Assembly: GCF_001720135.1 (NCBI RefSeq)
Contig: NZ_MCRJ01000018.1
Location: 1 to 45,688, forward strand
From: Methylobrevis pamukkalensis
GTDB lineage: Bacteria; Pseudomonadota; Alphaproteobacteria; Rhizobiales; Pleomorphomonadaceae
DNA length: 45,688 bases
Direction of reading: 5' to 3'
Shown piece by piece: positions 19,983 to 28,904 of the stretch. The notes beneath the pieces are model-generated. The model was not told the DNA's origin and ran no database searches. It was given only the letters and a program-made list of their open reading frames with translations. Within the stretch, counting starts at the first letter, position 1. Each line of letters starts with the position of its first letter. Both the position numbers and the translations under genes were made by a program.

Positions 19983-20445
19983 AGACATCGAGATCGGCAA
20001 GATCGCGGACATCGGCAGCCATCTCTTCAGCGCGGAGGAGATCGTGCGCTTTGCCCGCGCCTTCGATCCCCAGCCCTTCCACCTCGACGACCGCGCCGCC
20101 GCCGCAACCCATTTCGGCGCGCTCTGCGCCTCCGGCTGGCACACCTGCGCGGTCTGGATGCGGCTCACGGTCGACTATTCGCGCACCTACGGCACGCTCG
20201 CGGGCATCTCGCCGGGCATGAAGGCGATCCGCTGGCTGCGGCCGGTCCACGCCGGCGACACCATCCGCTACTTCAACGAGGTCCGCGCCAAGCGCCGCCT
20301 GCGCAGCCGCCCCGGCTGGGGCATCATCGACACGCTGGCCCGCGCGGAAAACCAGCACGGCGAGACCGTGCTGGAGATGGAGGGCTCGGTGCTTGTGCCG
20401 GCGCCATCAACGGGGGATGGGAAGGACAACGGCACGGAACGCTGA
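19972..20445 (+). CDS. MaoC-like hot-dog dehydratase (second of a pair)
   Basis: Protein of 157 residues, the same length and fold as its upstream neighbour. It has the catalytic segment ARAFDPQPFHLDDRAAA and then FGALCASGWHTCAVWMRL and WLRPVHAGDTIRYFNEV. GGAGG lies six bases before the ATG, inside the end of the first gene, so the two are co-translated. Related MaoC pairs often form heterodimers or two-domain dehydratases, so a joint enzyme is possible. No neighbouring acyl-CoA gene identifies the pathway. Confidence 0.83.
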   Translation: MRLEDIEIGKIADIGSHLFSAEEIVRFARAFDPQPFHLDDRAAAATHFGALCASGWHTCAVWMRLTVDYSRTYGTLAGISPGMKAIRWLRPVHAGDTIRYFNEVRAKRRLRSRPGWGIIDTLARAENQHGETVLEMEGSVLVPAPSTGDGKDNGTER

Positions 20446-20479
20446 TCGCCCTGGTCATTTCTCCGACATCGTCGCCCAC

Positions 20480-20608
20480 ATGATGGTGGTCGATGCCAAG
20501 AACGACGAAGCCGCGGCGTTTTATCGACACCACGGCTTCCGGCAGGATCCGGTCGAGGCCGGACGGCTGATGATCGCGCTTGCGCCTCTGGCTGCCAGCA
20601 CGAAGTGA
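20480..20608 (+). pseudogene. GNAT acetyltransferase C-terminal remnant
   Basis: About 43 residues match only the end of a GNAT acetyltransferase of the TacT/AtaT toxin type: VVDAKNDEAAAFYRHHGF, then GRLMIALAPLAAS. These proteins carry the same DAxxxxAxxFYxxxGF motif near their C-terminus. The acetyl-CoA-binding core and the usual DUF1778-type antitoxin are absent, and the preceding sequence is the end of the MaoC gene. It is read as a decayed toxin-antitoxin locus. It may still be open as part of a short frame from about 20393, but it cannot be an active enzyme. Confidence 0.6.
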
Positions 20609-20642
20609 CCGCGGCCGGCGCGAGCGCCTAGCCGCCGTGTCC

Positions 20643-21212
20643 TCAGTCCTTGGCGCGCTCCACATAGGAGCCGTCTTCCGTCTGCAGCACGATGCGGGTC
20701 CCGGCCGAGATGTGCGGCGGGACCATGGTGCGGGCGCCGTTGTCGAGGATCGCCGGCTTGTAGGACGACGTGGCGGTCTGGCCCTTCATCGCCGGCTCGG
20801 TCTCGACCACCTCGAACACCACGCGGGCGGGCAGTTCGACGGAGATCGGCGCCTCGTTGAAGCGGCTGATGCGGACGGTCATGCCCTCCTTCAGCCAGAC
20901 CTTCTGGTCGCCGATGATGTCTTCCGGCACCTGGATCTGCTCGTAGCTTTCCATGTTCATGAAATGGAAGCCGTCGCCGTCCTCGTAGAGGTAGTTGAAG
21001 TCGTGGTCCTCGATGAAGGCCCGCTCGACCTGCTCGGTCGTCTTGTAGCGCTGGGTCGTCTTCACGCCGTCCGAAATTCGGCGCATGTCGATCTGCGTCG
21101 TCGGCGTGCCCTTGCCGGGATGGAAGTTCTCGGCGGTGAGAACCACGTAAAGCTGGCTCTCCAGCTCGAGGACGTTGCCCTTGCGGACCTGGCTGGCGAT
21201 GACCTTGACCAT
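20643..21212 (-). CDS. efp: Translation elongation factor P
   Basis: Protein of 189 residues that rescues ribosomes stalled at polyproline stretches. The three EF-P domains are intact. Domain I ends in the loop [13 protein letters not shown] with Lys34 at its tip, the residue that EpmA modifies by beta-lysylation. [20 protein letters not shown] and the C-terminal [21 protein letters not shown] follow. The frame stays open upstream, but [13 protein letters not shown] is the correct start. The modifying enzyme epmA is encoded divergently 111 bases away. The epmB aminomutase gene is not in the window. Confidence 0.96.
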   Translation of the reverse strand: MVKVIASQVRKGNVLELESQLYVVLTAENFHPGKGTPTTQIDMRRISDGVKTTQRYKTTEQVERAFIEDHDFNYLYEDGDGFHFMNMESYEQIQVPEDIIGDQKVWLKEGMTVRISRFNEAPISVELPARVVFEVVETEPAMKGQTATSSYKPAILDNGARTMVPPHISAGTRIVLQTEDGSYVERAKD

Positions 21213-21323
21213 GTCTTGCCTTCGTTTTCTTCTCTGACTATTGCGTGGGGCGGAACCTTGCGCGGGTTCCGGCGCGAATTGCGCTTTTCCTTGCATTTTC
21301 GGCCGCCGAAGGGAAGCCCCTAG

Positions 21324-22373
21324 ATGACCCGAGCCTCGCCCTGGTGGTCGAAAGACGTGCACGAGGACCGTCGGCCCTTCCTTCTCGCCCGTGGCCGGAT
21401 CAAGACCGCGATCCGCAACTGGTTCGAGGCGCGGGGCTTTACCGAGACCGAATGCGCCGCCCTGCAGGTCTCGCCCGGCAACGAGGCGCATCTTCATGCC
21501 TTCGAGACTCGCCAGCTCGGACCGGACCTTGCCGCCGCCACGCGCTATCTCCACACCTCGCCGGAATTCTCCATGAAGAAGCTGCTCGCCGCCGGCGAGG
21601 AGCGCATCTTCGACTTTGCCCGCGTCTGGCGCAACCGCGAGCGCGGCGCCCTGCACCATCCCGAATTCACCCTGCTCGAATGGTACCGGGCCCGTGCGCC
21701 CTACGAGACGCTGATGGAGGATTGCGCGGCGCTGCTGGCGCTGGCCTGCGCGGCGGCGGGGACCGACAGGCTGGTCTATCGCGGCATCGAGGCCGATCCC
21801 GCCGTCCCGCCGGACCGGGTGACGGTCGCCGCCGCCTTCCGCGATCTCGCCGGTCTCGACCTGCTGGCAACGCTCGCGCCTGATCCCGCCGCAGCGCCCG
21901 ACCGCGATGGCCTTGCCCAACAGGCCGAGGCCGCGGGCTACCGCGTTGCCGCCGACGACAGCTGGACCGACATCTACAGCCGCGTCCTCGCGGAGCGCAT
22001 CGAGCCGGCGCTCGGCCGCGGCCGGGCGACCATCCTCTGCGAGTATCCCGTCTGCGAGGCGGCGCTGTCGCGTCCGACCGCCCACGATCCGCGCGTCGCC
22101 GAGCGCTTCGAGCTCTACGCCTGCGGAGTGGAACTCGCCAACGCCTTCGGCGAACTCACCGACCCGGCCGAGCAGCGCCGTCGCTTCGGCCTCGAGATGG
22201 ACGAGAAGCAGCGCGTCTACGGCGAGCGCTATCCGCTGGACGAGGATTTCCTTGCCGCGCTTGCCCACATGCCGCCGGCCTCGGGCATCGCGCTCGGCTT
22301 CGACCGGCTGGTGATGCTGGCCGCCGGCGCGTCGCGGATCGTCCAGGTGGTATGGACGCCGCTGGCGCCCTGA
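21324..22373 (+). CDS. epmA: Elongation factor P--(R)-beta-lysine ligase EpmA (GenX/PoxA)
   Basis: Class II lysyl-tRNA synthetase paralogue of 349 residues without the anticodon-binding domain. It activates beta-lysine and attaches it to Lys34 of EF-P. Class II motifs are present: [31 protein letters not shown] and [13 protein letters not shown] (motif 2 region), [15 protein letters not shown], and motif 3 [22 protein letters not shown] precedes the ATG. The divergent arrangement with efp supports the assignment over a true LysRS, as does the N-terminus beginning directly at the catalytic domain. Confidence 0.95.
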   Translation: MTRASPWWSKDVHEDRRPFLLARGRIKTAIRNWFEARGFTETECAALQVSPGNEAHLHAFETRQLGPDLAAATRYLHTSPEFSMKKLLAAGEERIFDFARVWRNRERGALHHPEFTLLEWYRARAPYETLMEDCAALLALACAAAGTDRLVYRGIEADPAVPPDRVTVAAAFRDLAGLDLLATLAPDPAAAPDRDGLAQQAEAAGYRVAADDSWTDIYSRVLAERIEPALGRGRATILCEYPVCEAALSRPTAHDPRVAERFELYACGVELANAFGELTDPAEQRRRFGLEMDEKQRVYGERYPLDEDFLAALAHMPPASGIALGFDRLVMLAAGASRIVQVVWTPLAP

Positions 22374-22466
22374 TCATGCGGACGCCAGCGAGATTCTCCT
22401 TGAAAATCATCCGGCCGTGAGGAACATCGCCCCTGCGGCTGATATCTGGTTTCGGGGGATATTTTG

Positions 22467-22939
22467 ATGTTTCGGATCACGAAGACCATTCTCGTTGCGC
22501 TGATGATCGCCGCCGCCTCGCCGGCGGCGCGACCGACTGGCCGGATTTTCAGGCCGGCCTCAAGGCGTCCAAGTCCGCCAGCCCGGTCAAGGCCGGACTG
22601 CCGGGCGACGTGAAGATCGCCAAGCCCGCCAAGGACGTTCCGGCCGCGCTCGCCAAGCTCTCCGGCAAGTGGAGCGGCTGGATGTGCGACAAGAAGGCCT
22701 GCGACGTGAAGGTTGCGGTCGAAAGCGTCAGCGCCTCGTCCGTCACCTTCGTCTACGCCTTCGCCGACGCCAAGACGGCGCCCACCGCCAGCCGGCTGAC
22801 CGGCAAGGTCAGCGGCGGCGAGGTCGTCGCCAAGGCCGGCGGCAGCACGATCACCATCCGCCTTCGCCCGGACGGCAAGATGGACATCCTGTGGCAGAAG
22901 GGCCGGCGCTGGGCGAGCGGCATCCTCGCCAAGGGTTGA
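22467..22939 (+). CDS. Small secreted protein of unknown function, one frameshift
   Basis: I do not recognise the family. The ATG at 22467 is preceded by GGGGGA and opens a signal peptide (MFRITKTILVALMIAAASPA). The frame breaks at about 22518-22535, and one lost base explains it. The mature part then reads ATDWPDFQAGLKASKSASPV and continues to AALAKLSGKWSGWMCDKKAC. It has two cysteines (CDKKAC) and a repeated beta-rich pattern ending in MDILWQKGRRWASGILAKG. The corrected length is about 157 residues. The shape, a signal peptide and a compact lipocalin-like beta domain beginning with GKWSGWMC, suggests periplasmic export, but the role is unknown. Confidence 0.65.
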
Positions 22940-23092
22940 GCCGGAGGCGCAGGGCAAGGCAATGCCGGGGTGGGGCCTTCAGTGTCCCTGCCCCGGCCCC
23001 TCGCCTTTCTCAGGCCGGCCGGCCCTTGCGGAGTGCGGGCGTCTTCGACAGTCTGGGCGTACGTCGCGCCCGCCCGCGACCGGAGAAGTGCC

Positions 23093-23425
23093 ATGTCGCC
23101 TGAAATGCCTCCCGAATTGCCGCCGGAAATGCCCGTCGTCACCATCTTCTACTGCCGACAGTGCCACTGGCTGCCGCGCGCGGCGTGGATGGCGCAGGAA
23201 CTGCTCCACACCTTTTCCGAGGAAATCGGCGCGGTCACCCTCGTGCCCGGCACCGGCGGCATCTACGAGGTGCATTGCGATGGCGACCTCGTGTGGGAGC
23301 GCAAGCGCGACGGCGGCTTCCCGGACGCCGCCGAACTGAAGCGCCGCATCCGCGACCGCATCGACCCGACCCGCGACCTCGGCCATGTCGACCACAAGGA
23401 AGGTCCGGCCAGCAGCCACGCCTGA
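23093..23425 (+). CDS. Rdx family (SelT/SelW/SelH) thioredoxin-like protein
   Basis: Protein of 110 residues. A short Pro/Met-rich leader precedes the strand VVTIFYCRQCHWLPRAAWMA, with a CxxC redox motif at Cys21 and Cys24, where some relatives carry selenocysteine. The rest follows the Rdx pattern: VTLVPGTGGIYEVHCDGDLV, then WERKRDGGFPDAAELKRRIR and DLGHVDH. The start MSPEMPPELP is chosen because CGGAGAAG lies just upstream and the earlier frame is unconserved. No signal peptide is seen. A thiol-redox role is inferred from the fold, and the partner is unknown. Confidence 0.85.
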   Translation: MSPEMPPELPPEMPVVTIFYCRQCHWLPRAAWMAQELLHTFSEEIGAVTLVPGTGGIYEVHCDGDLVWERKRDGGFPDAAELKRRIRDRIDPTRDLGHVDHKEGPASSHA

Positions 23426-23452
23426 CCTGAAACCCCGGCCCCCTGACCAGCG

Positions 23453-24751
23453 TCAGCGGCGCTTCCTGCCCTCCACATCCGGCAGGAACACGGTGAGCAG
23501 GCCGATCGCCGGCAGGAAGGCGCAGATCTGGTAGACGAAGGCGATGCCGAACGCATCGGCGACCTCGCCGAGCGTTGCCGCGGCAATGCCTGCCACGCCG
23601 AAGGCAAAGCCGAAGAACATGCCGGCGACCATGCCGACCCGGCCCGGCACCAGTTCCTGCGCATAGACGACGATCGCCGGGAACGCCGAGGCCAGCACCA
23701 CGCCGATGACGACGCTGAGCACGCCGGTCCACCAGAGGTCGACATGCGGCAGCAGCAGCGTGAAGGGCAGCACGCCGAGGATCGACACCCAGATCACGAT
23801 CCGCCGGCCGATCCGGTCGCCGATCGGCCCGCCGAGGATCGTGCCGGCCGCGACCGCGCCGAGGAAGGCGAACAGGTGCAGTTGCGCCGATTCCACCGAG
23901 AGGCCGAAGCGCTCGATCAGGTAGAAGGTGTAGTAGCTGGTGAAGCTCGAGGTGTAGACGAACTTGGAGAAGACCAGCAGGCCGAGCACGAACAGCGTCG
24001 CCACCACCCGCGCCTTCGGCAGCGCCGCGCGCACCGGGGCCGTGGAGGCCACCGCCGGCCGGTCGAGATGGGTGCGCTTGTACCAGCCGCCGACCTTCCA
24101 CAGCATCGCCATGGCGCCAAGCGAGATCACCGCGAACCACGCGACGCTCGACTGCCCGTAGGTGAGCACCACCAGCGCCGCGGCCAGCGGCCCGAGCGCG
24201 GTACCGAAATTGCCGCCGACCTGGAACAGCGACTGGGCAAGGCCGTGGCGTCCGCCCGAGGCCAGCCGCACCATGCGCGAGGCATCCGGGTGGAAGATCG
24301 CCGAACCGATGCCGATCGAGACCGCCGCGACGAGCAACACCCCGTAGCTTGGCGCCGCCGCCAGCAGCAGCAGCCCCGCCGTGATGAAGCCCATGCCGAC
24401 GAACAGCGCATAGGGCAGCGGCCGGCGGTCGGTGTAGAGCCCGATCACCGGCTGCAGCAGCGAGGCGGTGATCTGGTAGCTCATGGTCAACACGCCGATC
24501 TGGCCGAAATCGAGGGCGAAATTGACTTTCAGCACCGGATAGATCGCCGCCACCAGCGACTGCATCATGTCGTTGACGAGATGGCCGGCGGCTAGGACGG
24601 CAAGGATCAGGAACGTGGTGCTCTCGGCCGCGGCAGGGGGAGTGGCAACGGGCGAGACCGCAACGGAAGGCGCCGCGGGCATGGCTGTGTCGGACAAGGC
24701 GGACGCTCCGGATCTGGCGCCGGCCGCCGGTGGCCGTGCGCGGCGCGTCAT
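23453..24751 (-). CDS. fsr: MFS exporter, fosmidomycin resistance (Fsr) family
   Basis: Major facilitator of 432 residues with twelve predicted helices after an unusual 45-residue Ala/Pro-rich cytoplasmic lead. Family features include LAAGHLVNDMMQSLVAAIYP, the first inner loop GLYTDRRPLPYAL, IGSAIFHPDASRMV with its HP motif, and LAQSLFQVGGNFGTALGPLA. Members export fosmidomycin and related compounds, but the natural substrate is unknown. It may start at a later Met (24682), which would remove most of the leader. An AraC-type gene is divergently encoded 86 bases away and is the likely regulator. Confidence 0.87.
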   Translation of the reverse strand: MTRRARPPAAGARSGASALSDTAMPAAPSVAVSPVATPPAAAESTTFLILAVLAAGHLVNDMMQSLVAAIYPVLKVNFALDFGQIGVLTMSYQITASLLQPVIGLYTDRRPLPYALFVGMGFITAGLLLLAAAPSYGVLLVAAVSIGIGSAIFHPDASRMVRLASGGRHGLAQSLFQVGGNFGTALGPLAAALVVLTYGQSSVAWFAVISLGAMAMLWKVGGWYKRTHLDRPAVASTAPVRAALPKARVVATLFVLGLLVFSKFVYTSSFTSYYTFYLIERFGLSVESAQLHLFAFLGAVAAGTILGGPIGDRIGRRIVIWVSILGVLPFTLLLPHVDLWWTGVLSVVIGVVLASAFPAIVVYAQELVPGRVGMVAGMFFGFAFGVAGIAAATLGEVADAFGIAFVYQICAFLPAIGLLTVFLPDVEGRKRR

Positions 24752-24837
24752 CGCGCGTTTCCCATGCCTATCAGCTTGCCTTGCGATCTGCTTTCGGGGG
24801 AATATCGATTTTCATCGAGAATGGGTCACGAGAGCGC

Positions 24838-25671
24838 ATGCGTGAACTGGTTCAGAACGACTCGCTGGGCGAGGTTGCCCGGCGCGAGGCATCGACGCGG
24901 CCGGTGATCGCCTGGATGAACCGCTATCCGGCGGGCCATGAGGTTCCGCTCCACCGTCATGGCCGCGGCCAGCTGCTCTGCGCCTTCCGCGGCATGGCGG
25001 TCGTCGCCGCCGAGGACGGTCGCTGGCTGGTGCCTGCCGGCCACGCGCTGTGGATCCCGGCGGGCGTGACCCATTCGCTGGAGGTGTTCACCGACTTCGA
25101 ACTCGGATCGGCCTATCTGCGCCCCGAGGCGCTCGCCGCTCCGCCCCGGCCCGGGCGGGTGATGCGCACATCGCCGCTGCTCGGCGCCCTTCTGCCCGAG
25201 GCGACCGCCATGGCGCCCGACATCCTGCCGCACGAGACCGAGGCCGGGCATCGCGAGACGCTGATCATGGCGCTGATTCTCGCCGAGATCCCGCGGCTGG
25301 TGGAGGCGCCGCTCAGCCTGCCGCTGCCGCGCGAGCCGCGCCTCGCGGCGCTGTGCGCCCATTTCGCGGCCGCGCCCGACGCCCACGACACGATCGACCG
25401 CTGGGCGGCGTCGCTGGCGATGAGCCGGAGCACCTTCACCCGCGCCTTCCGCCGCGAGACGGGGCTGAGCTTCTCGGCCTGGCGGCGGCAGGCAAGCCTG
25501 CTGGCCGCCCTGCCACGTCTCGCCGCCGGCGAGAGCGTGACGGCGATCGCCCTCGATCTCGGCTATGACAGCGCCGCCGCCTTCACCACCATGTTCCGGC
25601 GGCTGCTGGGCGTGCCGCCTCGCGCCTACCGCGCCGAGGCCGCCGCCGCGGTGTCGGCGTTCGTCACCTGA
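24838..25671 (+). CDS. AraC family transcriptional regulator with cupin sensor domain
   Basis: Protein of 277 residues. The N-terminal half is a cupin sensor (VPLHRHGRGQLLCAFRGMAV, then VPAGHALWIPAGVTHSLEV). The C-terminal half is a two-helix-turn-helix AraC domain, with WAASLAMSRSTFTRAFRRET as the first helix-turn-helix and VTAIALDLGYDSAAAFTTMF plus RRLLGVPPRAYR as the second. It resembles the NimR-type regulators that control a divergent efflux gene. The ATG at 24838 is chosen because the upstream extension is not conserved in pattern. Its stop overlaps the convergent lytic transglycosylase stop by 8 bases. Confidence 0.87.
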   Translation: MRELVQNDSLGEVARREASTRPVIAWMNRYPAGHEVPLHRHGRGQLLCAFRGMAVVAAEDGRWLVPAGHALWIPAGVTHSLEVFTDFELGSAYLRPEALAAPPRPGRVMRTSPLLGALLPEATAMAPDILPHETEAGHRETLIMALILAEIPRLVEAPLSLPLPREPRLAALCAHFAAAPDAHDTIDRWAASLAMSRSTFTRAFRRETGLSFSAWRRQASLLAALPRLAAGESVTAIALDLGYDSAAAFTTMFRRLLGVPPRAYRAEAAAAVSAFVT

Positions 25672-26853
25672 CGGCGGCGAGCAGTTCGCGTGTCGGCCAG
25701 GCGTCGGCCGGCAGCCCGGACTTCAGCTGCACCTCGCGGATCGCCGCCCGGGTGGCGCCGCCGATGATGCCGTCGACCTTTCCGACCGGATAGCCCATCT
25801 CCGCAAGCCGCGCCTGCAGGGCCTTGACGTCCTCCACCGGCAGCACCTCGCATCGCCGCGCTTCAGCTTCGGCGCCCCGGCCAGCAGGGTGGCGTAGTAG
25901 GCCGCCGTCGTCGAATAGACCAGCGACCGGTTCCATTCGAGATAGAGGTCGAAATTCGGATAGGCGAGGAAGGCCGGGCCGCTCCGGCCCATCGGCAGCA
26001 CCAGCGACACCGGAATGTCGTCAGGGGCCAGATCCCGGTCGCGGGCGGTCACGCCCTTGTCCACGAAGAAGGACCGCGGATGCTTGCGCAGCACGTCGGC
26101 CTCCTCCCACGGGAAATCCGCCGGCACCGTCACCTCCTGCAGCCACGGCTCGCCGCGCCGCCAGCCGAGGTGGGAGATGTAGTTGGCCGAGGAGGCGAGC
26201 GCGTCGGCGGTGGAGCGGATCATGTCGATCCGGCCGTCGCCGTCGAAGTCGACGCCGAATTCGATGTATTTGGAGGGCAGGAACTGGGTCTGGCCGAGTT
26301 CGCCGGCCCAGGGGCCGCGCATCTCGACGAGTTCGAGGTCGCCCCGGTCGAGGAGCTTCAGCGCCGAGAGAAGCTCGGTGCGGAACATGTCCGGCCGGCG
26401 ACAATCGAAGGCGAGCGTCGACAGCGAGGTGAGCGTCGGCAGGTCGCCGATGTTCGCGCCGAAGTCCGTCTCCAGCCCCCAGAAGGCGACCAGCACCGCG
26501 GCGGGAACGCCGAACTGCTCCTCGATCCGCGAGAACAGGCCGGCGTTGCCGGCAATCCGGCTGGCGCCGACGCTGAGCCGGTTCTTGGAGATCATCCGGT
26601 CGGAGAATTTCAGGAAGTCCTGGGAGAAGACGCCCTGCGCCCGGTCGCGCTTCACGACGCCCGGATCGAAGCGCAGGTCGGGAGCCGCGATCTGGAGCGT
26701 GGCCGCCGAAATCCCGGAGGCCGCCGCTTCCTGCCGCAGACCCTCACGCCAGGCGGAAAAGTCGCCGTGGCCGCAGTCGGCCTCGGCCGCGCCAATGCCC
26801 GCCGCGAGCATCACCATACTCCCGGCGAGACCACGAAATCCGAACTTGCCCAT
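25664..26853 (-). CDS. mltB: Lytic murein transglycosylase, MltB type, with C-terminal PG-binding domain (one frameshift)
   Basis: Secreted enzyme of about 396 residues that cleaves MurNAc-GlcNAc bonds to give anhydro-muropeptides. A signal peptide (GLAGSMVMLAAGIGAAEA) precedes the SLT_2 domain. FSQDFLKFSDRMISKNRL leads to the catalytic Glu128 in AFWGLETDFGANIGDLPTLT, followed by GELGQTQFLPSKYIEFGVDF and RSTADALASSANYISHLGWR. One C is lost near 25850 (gatgccgag). Past it the frame gives ALQARLAEMGYPVGKVDGII, a peptidoglycan-binding type 1 domain, ending TRELLAAVR. It converges on the AraC gene. Confidence 0.9.
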
Positions 26854-26976
26854 TCACAGACCCCGACCGCAGACAGCAGCGCCCGCGCGAGGCGAACGGC
26901 GGGATCCCGCGCCCGGCGCGCCCGCCCGGCCACCCAACATGCCGATTGCGGCCACAATGCGCCCCGTGCGCGCCGT

Positions 26977-27504
26977 TCAGTGACCTGAAAAGCTCACCAG
27001 CGTGCGAACCGGCACGCCGGCATCCCCGAGCCGGGCTGCCCCGCCAAGATCCGGCAGATCGATGATGAAACAGGCGGCGACAACCTCGCCCCCGAGCCGG
27101 CGGATCAGTTCGACCGCGCCAAGGGCCGTGCCGCCGGTGGCGATCAGGTCATCAACCAGAATCACCTTCTCGCCGGGCGCGATCGCGTCGCGGTGAATCT
27201 CGATCTCGTCGAGCCCGTATTCCAGCGAATAGGCGACGCTCACGGTATCGTGCGGCAGCTTGCCCTTCTTTCGGATCGGCACGAACCCCGCCGAAAGCTG
27301 ATGGGCGACGGCGCCGCCGACAATGAAGCCGCGCGCCTCGATGCCCGCGACCTTGTCGATTTTCGAGCCCGCCCATGGCTGTACCAGTTCGTCGACGGCG
27401 CGGCGGAAGGCACGGGCATCGCCGAGAAGGGTGGTGATGTCGCGAAACATGATCCCGGGCTTCGGATGGTCCGGAATTGTACGTATTGCATCTGCAAGCT
27501 GCAT
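26977..27504 (-). CDS. apt: Adenine phosphoribosyltransferase
   Basis: Cytosolic salvage enzyme of about 175 residues that converts adenine and PRPP to [23 protein letters not shown] opens the protein, [17 protein letters not shown] follows, and the PRPP-binding motif is [20 protein letters not shown]. Two ATG codons adjoin each other (27507 and 27504). AAGGGGG lies just before them, so the second is better spaced. Together with mtnP it would recycle adenine released from methylthioadenosine. The two genes are separated here by a histidine kinase gene on the other strand. Confidence 0.95.
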   Translation of the reverse strand: MQLADAIRTIPDHPKPGIMFRDITTLLGDARAFRRAVDELVQPWAGSKIDKVAGIEARGFIVGGAVAHQLSAGFVPIRKKGKLPHDTVSVAYSLEYGLDEIEIHRDAIAPGEKVILVDDLIATGGTALGAVELIRRLGGEVVAACFIIDLPDLGGAARLGDAGVPVRTLVSFSGH

Positions 27505-27724
27505 CATGCCCCCTTTGTCCGCCGTCGCGTCTTTTGTTTCCGTCCAGACACATTCCACTGCCGGCGACGGCAGGGCAGCCTGATCGACGCGCCGCCCTGT
27601 CGTAGCCGTCCCGGCGATGCGCGGCAACAGCATCAGATTGCCCGTCATCCGACTGGACGCGGCATGCCAGCCAGTCCCTGCCGTGGGCGATCCCGCCGTC
27701 CGGTACCACCGACCGAGTCGCCCG

Positions 27725-28897
27725 ATGACCGAGATCAGGCCACAGCGTCATTATCTGGAGGAAGAGCTCTACAAGCTCGTCCGGCAGGATGAGCGCATCT
27801 TCGGCTTCCTTCAGGACGGTTCGCTCGACGGGGTGTGGTACGCCGACCTTCTGGACGGCGACGCGGAATGGATGAGCCCCCGCTACAAGCACCTGCTCGG
27901 ATATGCCGACGACGAGGTGGAGAACCGCAGCAGCTGGTGGAAGGAGCGGATGCACCCGGACGACCTGCGGGAGTCCGAGGAGAATTTCCGCCTGCATGTG
28001 CGCGATCCGGCGCACCCCTATGACCAGATCGTCCGCTTCCGCCACAAGAACGGGTCGACGGTCTGGGTCCGCTGCCGCGGCATCGTCATCCGCGACGACG
28101 AGGGCAAGCCGGTGCGGATGCTGGGCGCCCATACCGACGTGACCGACCTGAAGATGGCCGACGAGCTCGTGCGCGCCAATGCCGAGCTCACCGACCGGAA
28201 CGAGGCGCTGCGCCGCTTCGCCGGCATCGTGTCCCACGACCTGCAGACGCCGATGCGCCACGTCAGCATCTACGCCGGTCTTCTGCGCGAGGAGCTCGGC
28301 GACAGCCTGAACGGGGCGGCGCGCGACTATCTGGAAGTGATCGAACGCGGCGCGCTGCAGATGCGGCGCATGGTCCAGAGCCTTCTGGAATATTCCCGGC
28401 TCGCCTACGCCACCGTCCGCGCCGAGCCGACGGCGCTGTCCGAGGTCGTCGCCGACGCGCTCGCCCTCCTCGACGTGCAGATCCGCGAGGCCGGCGCCAC
28501 CATCACCGTCGGCGCGCTTCCCGAGGTCTACGGCGAGCGCACGCTGCTCGTGCGGCTGCTGCAGAACCTGATCGCCAATGCGGTCAAGTATCGCTCGGAG
28601 CGGCCGCTCGAGATCCGCATCGACGGGGTCGAGACCGAGGACGGCTTCCATCTGGCCATCACCGACAACGGCATCGGCATCGCGCCCGCCAACCGCGACA
28701 TCATCTTCGAGATGTTCCGCCGGCTGCACCGCGACGAGAAGACCTACGAGGGCCTCGGCGTCGGCCTCGCCATCTCGCGCCAGATCGCCGAAAGCCACGG
28801 CGGCCGGATCTGGCTCGACACGACCCGGGAGGAGGGAAGCTGCTTCTGCGTCGCCCTGCCCCGCACCAAGGCCGAGTTCGAGGCCCGTCGCGCCTGA
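27725..28897 (+). CDS. Soluble PAS-domain sensor histidine kinase
   Basis: Kinase of 390 residues with no membrane segment or signal peptide, so probably a cytoplasmic sensor. A PAS_3-type domain spans about residues 30-142 ([28 protein letters not shown]-like [24 protein letters not shown]). A short coiled linker leads to the HisKA domain with His171 in [14 protein letters not shown]. The HATPase region has the N box [12 protein letters not shown], the G1 box DNGIGIAP and [18 protein letters not shown]. The sequence resembles phytochrome-type kinases. No response regulator gene lies nearby. The ATG at 27725 is chosen by domain position, as the ribosome binding site is weak. Confidence 0.87.
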   Translation: MTEIRPQRHYLEEELYKLVRQDERIFGFLQDGSLDGVWYADLLDGDAEWMSPRYKHLLGYADDEVENRSSWWKERMHPDDLRESEENFRLHVRDPAHPYDQIVRFRHKNGSTVWVRCRGIVIRDDEGKPVRMLGAHTDVTDLKMADELVRANAELTDRNEALRRFAGIVSHDLQTPMRHVSIYAGLLREELGDSLNGAARDYLEVIERGALQMRRMVQSLLEYSRLAYATVRAEPTALSEVVADALALLDVQIREAGATITVGALPEVYGERTLLVRLLQNLIANAVKYRSERPLEIRIDGVETEDGFHLAITDNGIGIAPANRDIIFEMFRRLHRDEKTYEGLGVGLAISRQIAESHGGRIWLDTTREEGSCFCVALPRTKAEFEARRA

Positions 28898-28904
28898 GCC
28901 GCCC

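Noticed and set aside
27152-28798. Open frame of 548 codons on the minus strand
   Set aside because: It is antisense to the histidine kinase, and its composition is that of a reverse-complement shadow with no recognisable domain.
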